Positions 21,275 to 33,599 of a stretch of DNA of 64,000 nt are shown here, one piece after another. Made by a program: the position numbers and the translations under genes. This DNA is from Selaginella moellendorffii (lineage: Eukaryota > Streptophyta > Lycopodiopsida > Selaginellales > Selaginellaceae): assembly GCF_000143415.4 (NCBI RefSeq), contig NW_003314264.1, positions 4,239,370 to 4,303,369 of the forward strand, given 5' to 3'. Positions within the stretch are counted from its first letter, which is position 1, and the number at the start of each line of letters is the position of its first letter. The notes under the pieces were generated by a model that did not search any database, had not been told where the DNA came from, and saw only the letters and a program-made list of their open reading frames with translations.

Positions 21275-22680
21275 TTATAAAATATTTTCATTAATAATTG
21301 TGATAGATTAATTAGAATTTTGAATTAACTCAATTATTAAGATTAAAGTTTATCAATCCAATAAAACTACTTTATATATCAAATTAAAAAGACAACTTAA
21401 GCATTAGTTCATTTTTTAGTTTATTGAAGATTTTTAACTGAAGCTTCAATATATTTTCTTTTTCATTGAATCTATCTGTTTAGATTCAAAAAATTATTAC
21501 ATATTTTATATAATGCATATTCTAATTAAGAAGTAGAAATAAAAGTAATTTTTCACTGTATTACATTTAGTACAATGAGCTTTTATTTTACTGTATTGTA
21601 AATATAGCTTTTTTCTCAAGAAATAATTTATATGTTTAGAATATGCTTGGATATTCTAGTTTATTCTACTATATTTAGACTTTTTATAATAACACACCTC
21701 CAAGTATATTAGTATTCTATTGATTACTTTTATTTTATACACATTTATAATTCATAAACTTTCTTAAACACTAATGCTTGATTACAACCCACAAATAACC
21801 TAAGATAGAATTGTCGTGAGCTCTTCTTCTTCAAACAAGGATTACCAATCCTCATTGCAGTTTTTCTGAAGGCATTGACATTTAATATTTTAAACTAAAT
21901 AACACTTAACATCCTATAAGCTCTCTTTGAACCATGGAGATTTTGTGGCCAGTTTAGCTGTTGGTGTGGCAGGGTACATGTTTAAGCAGTTGTATCCCAA
22001 TATGTTGCCTCAATTGCAATTGATAGATATTCTTCCACAAGCTCAATCCCTGGTATATCAGTAACAAATCTAACATTAAATTTGGACTAAAGAGAAACTT
22101 GTAACATGATTTATTATGTTATTGTGATTTTTTGTTATATAATAAGTTTATCTTCAGATATATTTAAAAATCTAGTTCAAATGAATTCTAAACTAATGAT
22201 ATAGTTTGATTTAAATAGGATGAATATAGCATTTTATTTATGAAATCTAATTTTAAAAATTACAATGTTACTAGTGCAGAATTTATGAAAAGAGTTATTA
22301 ATTATTATTTTGTATTTTAAAATTATACAAAACACAATATCAATATCACTATGCTTAAATTTAAATATAACTGTTAGCAAAAACTGCAGATATAATGAAA
22401 TTTATCCTGTATTATTTTCACTAGATACCATGTATTATGCTTTTTGCACTTAGTGTTTATTTTGTAATGCTAAGGTAATATTCTAGAAGTAAAATAGTTT
22501 TCTTTTAATTTTGTAATTTATATAGTAAATGACAAAATATTAATAATATAAGTGCTAAAAATTATATTGTAAGAGTTTTTCTTGATGAATATAGATAATA
22601 ATTAAATTTTTTTACTTTTACTTGACAATAGAAGTTAAAATTTATATAATAATTTTTATATTTCAAAGTGTAAAGTCTAT
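21275..22680. other. Very AT-rich spacer
   Basis: Homopolymer-rich, stop-dense in all frames. No gene, RNA or terminal repeat recognised. Confidence 0.5.
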
Positions 22681-22685
22681 AAATA

Positions 22686-25003
22686 TATGTATTACCATAC
22701 CTAGGTAGTACACTAATTATAATACTATAGCATATAAACTGTTTATTTGAGACTAAATTTTGTCCATCTATTCTTGTAAATAAGAAGGTGTCTAACCCTG
22801 ATTAATATACCTAATTTATGCCTTGAAGGAAAAGTTTGTTGATAATGCTTTGTTCAATATTTGGGATTATGTTTTTTATTTTTATTCCTATATTCTGTTT
22901 TAGATCTAGATTTGTATTAGATTTTTGCTAGATCTAAAATTCTAACTATTGTTGTGCTTCGACTCACTCTTCTTTTTAATCTTTATTGTATTCTCTTCTT
23001 CCACCATACTAGATATTTTATTATTAAATTTTTTTAATAACTAGAAAATTATCACCATCATCAATTGAAGAACATATCACTAGGCTATAGATGTTGCTCT
23101 ATTGGATCAAATTTTTAGTGCTGTTAGGTATGATCATATTAGTGTTATGCCAATGTTATCTTTAGCTTTTGTGGGATGTGATAATATAACTTGTTCTATT
23201 CTTGGTGTTTTACCATTTTTACTAATGTGGAATAGTTATAGATAATATAGTTTAATTCTTAAAGAATATGTAAGGATTAAATTTATAGGAAGATAATGTC
23301 TACAAACTTAAGTGGATTCCAAATTAGAACTCTTTTTAACCCATTATAAAGTGGAGCTAGATTATTGTTACTTATATTATTCTTTTAAGATTTTTAACCA
23401 TAACAAAGTACAAAAAAAGAGAAAAAATTAGAAATTTAATTATTATAGAGATAACTTTAGAGATGAGTTAGAAATTATATAGTATAGGTGTTAATCTTTT
23501 AATCTACCATTTGATTTCTTTACCTTCTACCCTTTCCTAACCTTTTTTTTATTTCTTAGTTAGAGCATCTTTTCATATTCCTAGTATTTCTTTTTTATTT
23601 GCAATATTTACTTCTATTGACATTGATCATTTATGATTTTTATGATTCTCATTTTCAATCTAGTATTGGGTGAAATGTATTTTGTCCTCTTTATACGAAT
23701 TTAAATGTTATATATGTGTGTGAAGTTGAGAATCTTGTTTTTGTTTTGTTGGCAAAGTATTTAATCAATTTTTGTATTGAGTATTCCTTTGTTCCAAAGG
23801 ATAAGTCACTTTTGCTAGAGTTTCATATAAAATACGTATCACTAATTATGAGTGTCATTAAAAATCTTTTCTTTATGGTTGTTTTTAAGGAGTTTATATG
23901 TTCCCTTGAGAGTGTGTATATTTTTATTGTTTAAAGTGTGGAATTATGTATTGAGGAAATTGAGGAGTGTGAATCTTTTATTTATATTGAGGTGGCTAAA
24001 GTATTTTATTATATGAGACCTTTATTCTCTAAGTTCTGAGTACATTTCCTTCTTTTTATTTTTTTATTTTTATTTTGACAACTGCTCAAAACTCCACTTT
24101 TAATGTATCTTTTATCATTTTTTTATATTTAACAATGTTTCTTTTTCAATTTTTCTCACTTTTTTTTCTTTGCTTCGACATTTCAAACTTTTTTTTTCTT
24201 TAAATGAGGGAGTAAATGGGATGGATGGGATTTTTCCCTTGATGATAGAGTGAAGACAAACATAGTGAGGAACATCATATTCATTCGAATGAAACATTTA
24301 ACTTTAATGAAATAAGGTTAAATGAATATAATAGTAAAGTGAGGTTGAATATTGGAATGAAGATGAGTGTAATGAGTCAAAACAAAACTAATGTTTTACA
24401 ACTTTTTTGCCTTTGAAAAGGAGGTAAAGGGGATATAAAAGACAAAAAAAGTAAATCTAACTTCCCATATGCAATGTTTATTGAAAATGAAGATTGTGAA
24501 TCCAAGTTAATGGTATTTTAGCTAGTGGGCAAACTTAGATATAAAATTTATTGTTTGTTGCTATAGTATTTTTTGGACTCCAGTGACTCTTAAAATTCCT
24601 TATTTCGGTTTAAAGTTATAACTTCAAACTTGGTTCAATCATTTAGCAACACAGAGTTATAGTTAGCTCATCATGATTTCATAGTCAACTGATGTTTGTG
24701 CCATAGTTTTGCATTTTGTTTCTATAATTGTTGTCAAATTTTTTATGAAATCTTCAAGTTCTTCTGATAGTTTATAATTGCTCAACAAAAGCTATAAATG
24801 TTCCATTTAACTTATCATTATCATCTTTTTATCTTCTAAAGGAGAGGATGGTGTAAGATTTAAACACATATACATATATTATCATGCTTAGGTAATACAC
24901 TAATTATAGTATTATAGTATATATGTTGTTGGGACTGAATCTTATCCATTTTTGTATATAAATAGGTCTAAACCCTAATTAATATATATTCCTATATCTT
25001 GAG
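22686..25003. mobile_element. Possible decayed LTR element (repeat pair 22686-22830 / 24869-25003)
   Basis: Two diverged direct repeats of about 140 bp, 2.2 kb apart, share a TATA-like AATA(A/T)G run, an (A)ACCCT(A/G)ATTAATAT block and matching flanks. Between them is AT-rich sequence with short frames and no certain domain. The spacing and promoter-like content suggest eroded LTRs, but no PBS, polypurine tract or target duplication could be set. Confidence 0.4.
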
Positions 25004-25569
25004 CACTCATAAAACTACTAAAATTCAATTTATCAAGAAAAGTTAAACTTACTCTATCTACAATTTTATTATCATTAGGTTTTAAATTTTAAAAACATAA
25101 TTTTATATGTTCTAGTAAATATATCATACCAGATGAATTGGAGATTTTTTTATTTTTAAATATTGAAATATTATAGCTTGAACTAGGCATCTAATAAATA
25201 TTATTTATTTTAATCAACCAACAACAATGAATTCTATATTTATGATGTATTTAATATTGGTTATCAAGAAATTTTATTAGAAAATAATTATTTTGAAATT
25301 TTATACATTGGAATCCACTTCTTATTAATTATCAAATTTCTGGCCAATATATTCAAGATATGGTTTTACAAATTTTGAGATAAGTAGAATATAATGCAAA
25401 ATGATATGATTTGGGAATGATTGAAACAGTACATAAATATTTCTCACTGAATTTCATTAGACTTAGAGAGAAGTTCTAATGAATATCCAAAATGTTTAAT
25501 TGATGGTATTTCTATAATTAATTATTAAAAATAAAATAGTTTTTCATAATTATAACTATATAGAGCATT
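25004..25569. other. AT-rich spacer between old retroelements
   Basis: No coding signal or structured repeat recognised. Confidence 0.45.
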
Positions 25570-25832
25570 TGGAATGCATGGAATATAGAAATGGAATACA
25601 AATATGCATATCAATTAACCCAAAACCCCTAGCTTATATACAGGAGTGAGTGATCCAGATTGAAATTAATACAACAGCTATCCCACTATGTTAATATTAG
25701 TATACGCCATTATAACCATACACTTGGACCTCACATCATCCTTTACTTTCGGAATAATGGAAGACAGTCAATGTTCTTTCATGGATGGGTTGGGATCTGG
25801 AAAAACATTAGGAGGAGGCATTAGTGTTGTAG
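25570..25832 (-). mobile_element. Left part of a second short-LTR gypsy element, split by insertion
   Basis: 25570-25735 is a third copy of the 175-bp LTR of the 18.4-kb element. The following bases match its interior next to the polypurine tract, up to 25832. The interior resumes at 33425, so the 7.6-kb non-autonomous element inserted here. Confidence 0.8.
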
Positions 25833-27471
25833 TGTGAGACACAAAATCCCTAGGCCCCAAAGTGGAGCCGGAAGGGCGCCACGTGGTAGTGGCCGAAGCG
25901 AGAGCCAAACGAGCATAACACGTTTGGACCAAAAGCTCCGACTTGAAAAGTCAAGAGCGGGAGTGGAACTCCCAACGAAGCGCTCGAGGAACGAGCACGA
26001 AGCGAGCAAAAAGCGAGGCTCCAAAAAGGGACCCAAAAGGACCAACACATGACACGTGGAAGTGTCCGAGATGGACTCGAGTTGAAGTCCGAAGTGGAGT
26101 CCGAGATGGACTCGAGTTGGAGTCCGAAGTGGAGTCCGAGATGGACTCGAGTTGGAGTCCGAAGTGGAGTCCGAGATGGACCCGAGTTGGAGTCCGAAGT
26201 GGAGTCCGACATGGAGTCCGAGGTGGACCCGAGATGGACCCGAGATGGACCCGAGATGGAGTCCGAGATGGAGTCCGAGATGGACCCGAGATGGAGTCCG
26301 AGATGGAGTCCGAGATGGAGTCCGAAGTCGAGACCGAGACCGAGACCGGGACCGAGACCGAGACCGAGACCGAGATCGGGACCGAGACCGAGACCGAGGC
26401 CGAGGCCGAGACCGAGGCCGAGTCCGAGTTCGAGTCCGAGTCCGAGTCCGAGTCCGAGTCCGAGTTCGAGTCTGAGAGGGTGAAAGCCCAAAGCGTTCGT
26501 CTCCCAGACCCTGGGGGGTTTGGTGAGCTCCAAAAGTATAGTAGGGGGGAGGACTGCAGTGGAGCCAGTTTGGCCAGGAAAGGCCAGTTTGGCCCAGGAA
26601 GGCTGGACCCAGTGTTGGGTGATGAGCTGCCCACTGGGAAGTCCAAGACTAGAGTGAACACGGACCGACAAGCGGGGTAGCTTGGTGAAGTGTTCAAGAG
26701 CCGACTCTAGTTCCCCCGGGAGATCGACTGGCCGATGCTCCCAGTCCAAGTGTGGGTGGCACTACCTACTTGGATACCTGGTGTGGCTCAACGGAACCCG
26801 CTCTAAGCCCATGGCTAGAGCACCCAAGGGCAGAAGGCGAGGAGAGTACCCAGGTGGCTCGCGTAAGGCCACGGTGTTCCGAAATGTTGTCCCAAAGGCC
26901 CAGACTGTGGAAAGGAAGAGGAGCAGTCCTCTGGGGTAGTGACCAAGGACACAGTCGTGTGGTGAGGAAGTCCCAGAGGACCGTGGGACTTAGTGGTCGG
27001 GCCTGTGGGTCTCGCTCCAGTGGCAGTGTTGGCAAACACGGCCAGGGGCAGAAAGGGACTTAGTGGGGACTGACGAAGGGATATTGGGGAAGGCTATTCC
27101 CCTTGTCGGTGGGCATCCTAAGGATGCTAAGGAGTGGATCTGAGATGACCACTCACAGACGGTTTGCCTAGTCTTGGAGAGCCAAGACTGTGATGCAAGT
27201 GGTATTGGACTACCAGTGTGGCAAAGGTGATTAGGCATGGCCTTAGCGTAACGGGCTGCTATGTCGGTGGTACCTTTGAGTGTCGGTCATGGGATCGGAC
27301 ACGTGGAGCACTTGGACCAAGTGCAAATGTTGAGTGGCATGGATGCCATTCTTGGGGCTAGCAAGTCCCCAGTCCTGGATTGGACTTATGGAGGTTGTGA
27401 ATGAGACTCCTCCAAGTGGTCAAAGGTGTGGTTAAGTGACTAAAGTAGAATGGAAAATTTAGTCGCCTACA
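25833..27471 (+). repeat. 5' LTR of the LARD element
   Basis: 1639 bp, TG...CA ends. Contains the shorter form of the GAGATGGAGTCC/GAGACC satellite (26064-26476). Confidence 0.9.
26064..26476 (+). repeat. LTR minisatellite, short allele
   Basis: Runs of a 12-bp unit (GAGATGGACCCG / GAGATGGAGTCC) pass into 6-bp units GAGACC, GAGGCC and GAGTCC. As every unit is a multiple of 3, several frames stay open, producing long low-complexity frames (ESEMDPRW or SDSDSD types) that I do not regard as genes. Confidence 0.9.
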
Positions 27472-29950
27472 ATTTGGTATCGGAGCTGTTCCTTAGTCCG
27501 ACTTTTATTGGTGCTCAAGTATATCACCACTAGTGTTGGCATCGGAAGGTCCGAGGAGTGGGACTATCCTTGAGGAGTAGCAAGTCGGGAAGACATGGCT
27601 CTCCATTACAGTTCATGTGTGAACTTGTAGACGAGGTGGTGGATAGAAAAGGGCCAATAATGGAACGACTTTGGGATCTTGGGAACAGTGCAAGGTTTTC
27701 CTCATTGAGTTGAGGAGGTGATCCAGATGAGTGTTTGACTCAGCAAACGGGCTAATGTAGTTGGGGTAAACAACTATAGTTGGGATCACGGGGAAGATAG
27801 AGACTCCAAAAACAATAAAGGAGTCACAAGTTATCCTCACATGGTTGAGGCTGGTGCTCATGAATGTGAGACCAGAGGTAATGACCGTGGGAGGTCAAAT
27901 ACAGAAGAGGACTCAAGTCCTTGAAATGGTAGCCGGGGCTACCTTTAATAAATGCTGGAACAACCCAAGGAGTTGGGGGGTGTACTTAGAGATGAGTGGT
28001 ATTCTCATCGCATGGACAAGTAGTCCTAAGGGGCAAAAGTTGCCCCCAGAGAACAAAATCAAGTGTTGGAGTAACACTTGTGAAAATAGTCCTTTTGAGT
28101 AGGACAGGAATGCAAGAAGTGTATTCCAGTGAGCTAGTGCCTCACAAGTAGGACCTTACGGGTCTGTGGATTAACCAAGTCCAAAACTGCTGGATGACTC
28201 AAGTAGAGTCAAGGAATGGTCCTAAAGGACTGATGGAAGCATTTGGACTGAGGTGTGTTGTACCCCACAAAGGATGGGGGGGGGATCATAGGATCCAAGG
28301 ATGAGAACAGAGGGTATCTCATCGATGGCAAAATGTGCCATGCTAAAGTTATGGGAAAGGTGTTCCCAGAAGAAAACAACTTTGACACAAAGTTGTGTGT
28401 GACCTCTATGGTGCAGTGCTAACGGATGGTTGGCCTGAGGAAGAGCGGTGTTGGTCTTGGCAAAGACTTAAACACGAAGGGGAAGTGTCATAGAGGTAGG
28501 CTCATGGAGCCGATGGTGTGGAGACACCAAATATGCCAAGGTGTGGTACCTTGAGGCTATGTTGGTGGGTTCATGAGAACCCCTTGCCAAAGGAATCCCA
28601 ATGGAAATGGGAATGGCATAGCCTAAGCTGCAGAGCATGCAGTTGAAGTGTGGTGACCCAGATAATGATGGAGGTGTGAAAGCACCAAGCAATGAGTTGT
28701 AGGACTTGACAACTATGAGGCAACTAAGCAAAAGGTGCAAAATAACTGGTTAAACGGGTAGAAGGTAGCTACCCAAGACTTCTAGCATAGGGAAGTCGGA
28801 TATACCCTTACGGGGGATAAATTGCTTATGTTGCGATATAGTAAGTCAATGTCATAAAAGGAAATACTCATTGTCAAGAAAGCCATCATTGGGACACCCG
28901 AACGCTCTAGAACACCAGAAGGTGGTGTTTGATGTCGCGAGGGCAATGGATAAAGCCCAAGGGACTAAGTCCCTAGCGAATGATGGATAGAAGGTGCTAT
29001 CCAAATGTCCAAGGTTGCGGAGACAGGAGAGGACTGCCTACCCGAGTTGGACAAAGCCAAAAATGGAATTTTGGCAAGGCTAGTGATGGGCATGTAAAGG
29101 CCCATAAGCAACAATGTAATCCCAGTGTGTGGGATTATAAGGTGAGCATACCCGGATTGAGGAACCACTCCCTGGGCTATTGGGTAGGTTCATCCCTAAG
29201 GATACTTGCTAAGGCATGATAGAAAGTGCAAAGCTATCCTCCTGGTCTGGAGGAGAATAACCAAAAGAAACATATGGGGCCAAAAGGCAAGTAGTATTGG
29301 GATGGAACTGAACCATAGAAATCGAAGGGCATAACCAAGGTTGGTTATGCCAGCTGGGAGTGGAGAATCAAGTGGGGGCTCGAGGGTGTTGCCGCTAGCA
29401 ACCGTGATGCCATGGAGAGTCTAAAATATGGAATTGTCCATGTTAGACTATGTGGCAATTGGAAAGCTTGCAAAAAGGGAGGCCTTAGCAAGCTAAGGGA
29501 CAGAGTTCCTTCAAGGTTCCCAAAGACGATTCTAGGTAGCTTAGTACCTAGAAAGGCCAAGTGTAAATGGTTCATGGAACGCGCGAAATCAGAGTGGCGC
29601 AGCAGAAGCGTGGTCTTGAAGCTTGCCATGAGGCAAGGCTATCAAGGTTAGGGAAGTAGTTCCCGAGTGTTCAAAGAGAGGGCTTTGAACGAAAGTCGAT
29701 GGTCAAGGACTTTCACGCTTATGCATGAACCATGTTACAGTGGTCGGAGGACTTGCCAAGCAAGACTGGCAAGTCGGGGGAACAAATACCCTGTTGAAGG
29801 TGATAACTTCAAAAGGGTGGGCCATGGGGCCAAGCATGGAGGAGTCCATGCATGATCACAAACTTGTCAAGTGAGAGGACTTGGCAATGTGGAGGAACTA
29901 GGTTCCTAAGCTGTGATCTGTAGCGCGCTTTAAAAATAAGTTGGTGCACC

Positions 29951-30063
29951 GGCGTGGGGAGTCACGCCAGGCATCTTGTGTGATGCCGTCCGTAGATGCA
30001 TATACGGAGGTTGGGTTCGAGTCCCGACCCTCTAGTGATTGGGTTCGAGTCCCAAATCACTAG
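29951..30063 (+). other. Array of five adjacent hairpins with T-arm-like loops
   Basis: Back-to-back inverted repeats: GGCGTG/CACGCC (29951-29968), GGCATC/GATGCC (29970-29987), CCGTA/TACGG (29990-30007), GAGGTTGGG/CCCGACCCTC (30007-30032), CTAGTGATTGGG/CCCAAATCACTAG (30032-30063). The last two both have the loop TTCGAGT, identical in style to a tRNA T-loop and within a pol III B-box-like GGTTCGAGTCCC. The order recalls D, anticodon, variable and T arms. It could be a packaging or tRNA-like signal in the element's RNA. Confidence 0.6.
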
Positions 30064-31362
30064 GGCGTGGTGATGGTTTGGAATATGAGGACACTCATAT
30101 TTCGGTGGTCATGGACTCTCAGTGGGGAGACTGGTTTGGGCACACCGCCAAGCGAGGGATGCCTCGGAGTCGTGATGCACGGTTAGATTGCTTAGTGTGA
30201 AAGCTCGGCATATCTAACTTGAACGCTTTGGTGCAAGTGGCACCAAGGACGTGGTGAGTGAGATGGGGACACCTAACCTCAGTTGCTATGGACCCTTGGC
30301 CGGAAGGGCTGGCTTGGGCGCACCGCCAAGTGTGGGGGATGCCCCCGGGGTCGTAGTTAACAAGTTAAAGGTCTGGAAGACCTAGTACCTATTGGCAAGC
30401 CTGTTAAGGTGCCGAGGTGAGATCACTAGGTGATCTTGTGGCTAAATAAGGACAAGGTCCTTGTTTGGGTTAAGGAATAAGGTTCCTAGTTCAAAGTGTT
30501 GATTTGAACTATTGATGATGGTGTGGCTTGGTCAAGGTGACCAAGTGGGAAAAGCACCTTAGGTAAATGAGTTATGTCATTGCGATGGCATAGTGTGTCC
30601 AAGGAAAGTAGTCTCTAAAGAGACCCATGGGAGGGTCACAAAGTTGGGCCGTGGATAGAGCCCACAGCAGAAGATGCTAAAGAGACTTACTAGGGGCGAA
30701 CACCCTAGTCTTGGCAAAGCAGAGCCTTTGCTATGGAATCAAAAGAATACCTCAAGGAGGGAGGTAGAGATTCGATGTTGCTTGGTGCAACAATCAACGG
30801 ATAGGAGCAAAAGATGAGTGGCCAAGATAGGGCCGTGGAATCCCTTGGAAGGAATCCAAGTGACAAAGTTAGGCGAGGAACACTAATGTGTTGGACGCTA
30901 ACAAATTCCGGAAAAGGAAATGTGTTTCCAAGGATGGATTCCGAATTGCTCCGATTTGGCGAAAGTGGAAGCTCCAAGGGAGGGAGCGGTAAGGTAGCCA
31001 AATGATAGGGCAATGGACAACCCTAGCACAAAGTGTGATAAATGGAACTTAGTGCCCAAGGTGGCACGAAATAGAAGAGAGGATGATGGTGCCCTCAAGT
31101 AACGAACTTCCTAGGATAGGGAAGTGGAGTTGCACAATCTGTGCAATGCAAGGTGTTGGAGACACCTAGGAAATTGACTTCCAAAAGTCAAAAGAGTAAA
31201 AGTTCCAAGGTGCAAACATTCAATAGATGGAAATTGAGACTACTCGAGAAGGAGTAGTGGGATTGACTTAGAGAAAGGTCTCTAAGAGGTTTAGCAAGAA
31301 CCACTACATGTGGTCCAATCAATCTCTAAGTTGGAGAGGCTACCCTCCTTAGAGGATAAGCA

Positions 31363-31500
31363 AGGCAAAGTGAGCCTTTGGTGTCAAACCATTGAGGCAT
31401 ATGCAAAAGGCATGGTGAGCCTTCAATGTCAAACCATTGACGAATATGGAAAAGGCATGGTGAGCCTTCAATGTCGAACCATTGACAAATATTGGCTAGG
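31363..31500 (+). repeat. 51-bp tandem repeat, about 2.7 copies
   Basis: Units carrying GGTGAGCCTTCAATGTC and AACCATTGA at 51-bp spacing, ending about 100 bp before the right LTR of the LARD element. Confidence 0.8.
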
Positions 31501-31596
31501 TGCCAAGGATGGAAATGGTAACACATGCGAGTGTTACTTTACAAAATGGTTTACCGTTCGATGAGGACATCGAACTTCGTCTATGGGTGGTGGAGT

Positions 31597-33419
31597 TGTG
31601 AGACACAAAATCCCTAGGCCCCAAAGTGGAGCCGGAAGGGCGCCACGTGGTAGTGGCCGAAGCGAGAGCCAAACGAGCGTAACACGTTTGGACCAAAAGC
31701 TCCGACTTGAAAAGTCAAGAGCGGGAGTGGAACTCCCAAGGAAGCGCTCGAGGAACGAGCACGAAGCGAGCAAAAAGCGAGGCTCCAAAAAGGGACCCAA
31801 AAGGACCAACACATGACACGTGGAAGTGTCCGAGATGGACTCGAGTTGAAGTCCGAAGTGGAGTCCGAGATGGACTCGAGTTGGAGTCCGAAGTGGAGTC
31901 CGAGATGGACTCGAGTTGGAGTCCGAAGTGGAGTCCGAGATGGACCCGAGTTGGAGTCCGAAGTGGAGTCCGAGATGGAGTCCGAGGTGGACCCGAGATG
32001 GACCCGAGATGGACCCGAAATGGAGTCCGAGATGGAATCCGAGATGGACCCGAGATGGAGTCCGAGATGGAGTCCGAGGTGGACCCGAGATGGACCCGAG
32101 ATGGACCCGAGATGGACCCGAGATGGACCCGAGATGGACCCGAGATGGAGTCCGAGATGGAGTCCGAGATGGACCCGAGATGGAGTCCGAGATGGAGTCC
32201 GAGATGGACCCGAGATGGAGTCCGAGATGGAGTCCGAGATGGAGTCCGAGATGGAGTCCAAAGTCGAGACCGAGACCGAGACCGGGACCGAGACCGAGAC
32301 CGAGACCGAGATCGGGACCGAGACCGAGACCGAGGCCGAGGCCGAGACCGAGGCCGAGTCCGAGTCCGAGTCCGAGTCCGAGTCCGAGTCCGAGTCCGAG
32401 TCCGAGTCCGAGTTCGAGTCTGAGAGGGTGAAAGCCCAAAGCGTTCGTCTCCCAGACCCTGGGGGGTTTGGTGAGCTCCAAAAGTATAGTAGGGGGGAGG
32501 ACTGCAGTGGAGCCAGTTTGGCCAGGAAAGGCCAGTTTGGCCCAGGAAGGCTGGACCCAGTGTTGGGTGATGAGCTGCCCACTGGGAAGTCCAAGACTAG
32601 AGTGAACACGGACTGACAAGCGAGGTAGCTTGGTGAAGTGTTCAAGAGCCGGCTCTAGTTCCCCCGGGAGATCGACTGGCCGATGCTCCCAGTCCAAGTG
32701 TGGGTGGCACTACCTACTTGGATACCTGGTGTGGCTCAACGGAACCCGCTCTAAGCCCATGGCTAGAGCACCCAAGGGCAGAAGGCGAGGAGAGTACCCA
32801 GGTGGCTCGCGTAAGGCCACGGTGTTCCGAAATGTTGTCCCAAAGGCCCAGACTGTGGAAAGGAAGAGGAGCAGTCCTCTGGGGTAGTGACCAAGGACAC
32901 AGTCGTGTGGTGAGGAAGTCCCAGAGGACCGTGGGACTTAGTGGTCGGGCCTGTGGGTCTCGCTCCAGTGGCAGTGTTGGCAAACACGGCCAGGGGCAGA
33001 AAGGGACTTAGTGGGGACTGACGAAGGGATATTGGGGAAGGCTATTCCCCTTGTCGGTGGGCATCCTAAGGATGCTAAGGAGTGGATCTGAGATGACCAC
33101 TCACGGACGGTTTGCCTAGTCTTGGAGAGCCAAGACTGTGATGCAAGTGGTATTGGACTACCAGTGTGGCAAAGGTGATTAGGCATGGCCTTAGCGTAAC
33201 GGGCTGCTATGTCGGTGGTACCTTTGAGTGTCGGTCATGGGATCGGACACGTGGAGCACTTGGACCAAGTGCAAATGTTGAGTGGCATGGATGCCATTCT
33301 TGGGGCTAGCAAGTCCCCAGTCCTGGATTGGACTTATGGAGGTTGTGAATGAGACTCCTCCAAGTGGTCAAAGGTGTGGTTAAGTGACTAAAGTAGAATG
33401 GAAAATTTAGTCGCCTACA
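31597..33419 (+). repeat. 3' LTR of the LARD element
   Basis: 1823 bp; 184 bp longer than its partner, nearly all due to the satellite at 31828-32424. Confidence 0.9.
31828..32424 (+). repeat. LTR minisatellite, long allele
   Basis: Same 12- and 6-bp units as 26064-26476 but about 184 bp longer. The extra length is mostly GAGATGGACCCG units and extra GAGTCC units. Confidence 0.9.
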
Positions 33420-33424
33420 TGTAG

Positions 33425-33570
33425 GTGGTGTTAGTTCTTCCTAATCTCTTTATGCAAATCATTTCAATTGTTGTATATGCATAATTTCTGGAGGATTGGC
33501 ATGTTAGATGTTACGCTAAATCTTATAAACTTGCACTCTAACTTTCCATAACACCAAATTATAAACAATC
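33425..33570 (-). mobile_element. Right part of the split short-LTR gypsy element
   Basis: Resumes the interior similarity to 18690-18850 (shared GTTAG TTCCT, TTTCAATTG and TTACGCTAAA/TTATGCTAAA blocks) directly after the TGTAG duplication. Confidence 0.7.
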
Positions 33571-33599
33571 AACTCCCCAAGGTATCGTAAACTAAAGCC

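Larger units (their letters stand above)
27472..31596 (+). other. Interior of the LARD element, no protein genes
   Basis: 4125 bp of moderate GC with no frame longer than about 105 codons and no gag, protease, RT or integrase motif. It holds a hairpin array (29951-30063), a diverged direct duplication (about 30107-30187 and 30288-30367, sharing CACCGCCAAG), and a 51-bp tandem repeat near the 3' end. Confidence 0.8.
25833..33419 (+). mobile_element. Young non-autonomous LTR retrotransposon (LARD type)
   Basis: A 7587-bp element bounded by TGTAG duplications (25828-25832 and 33420-33424). The LTRs are 1639 and 1823 bp, start TGTGAGACAC, end CGCCTACA, and differ at only a handful of bases outside their satellite. 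Just inside the left LTR is TGGTATCGGAGC (about 27475-27486), one mismatch from the initiator-Met tRNA primer site; GGGTGGTGGAG lies before the right LTR as polypurine tract. The 4.1-kb interior has no gag or pol. It must borrow proteins from an unknown autonomous partner. Plus orientation is set by PBS and PPT. Confidence 0.9.

Noticed and set aside
24115-24297. Minus-strand frame rich in Lys
   Set aside because: AT-rich spacer frame of 60 codons without motif.
25850-26749. Long antisense and sense frames (250-390 codons) through both LTRs
   Set aside because: They exist because the satellite units are multiples of 3 and lack stops. The composition is low-complexity and different frames are open in parallel.
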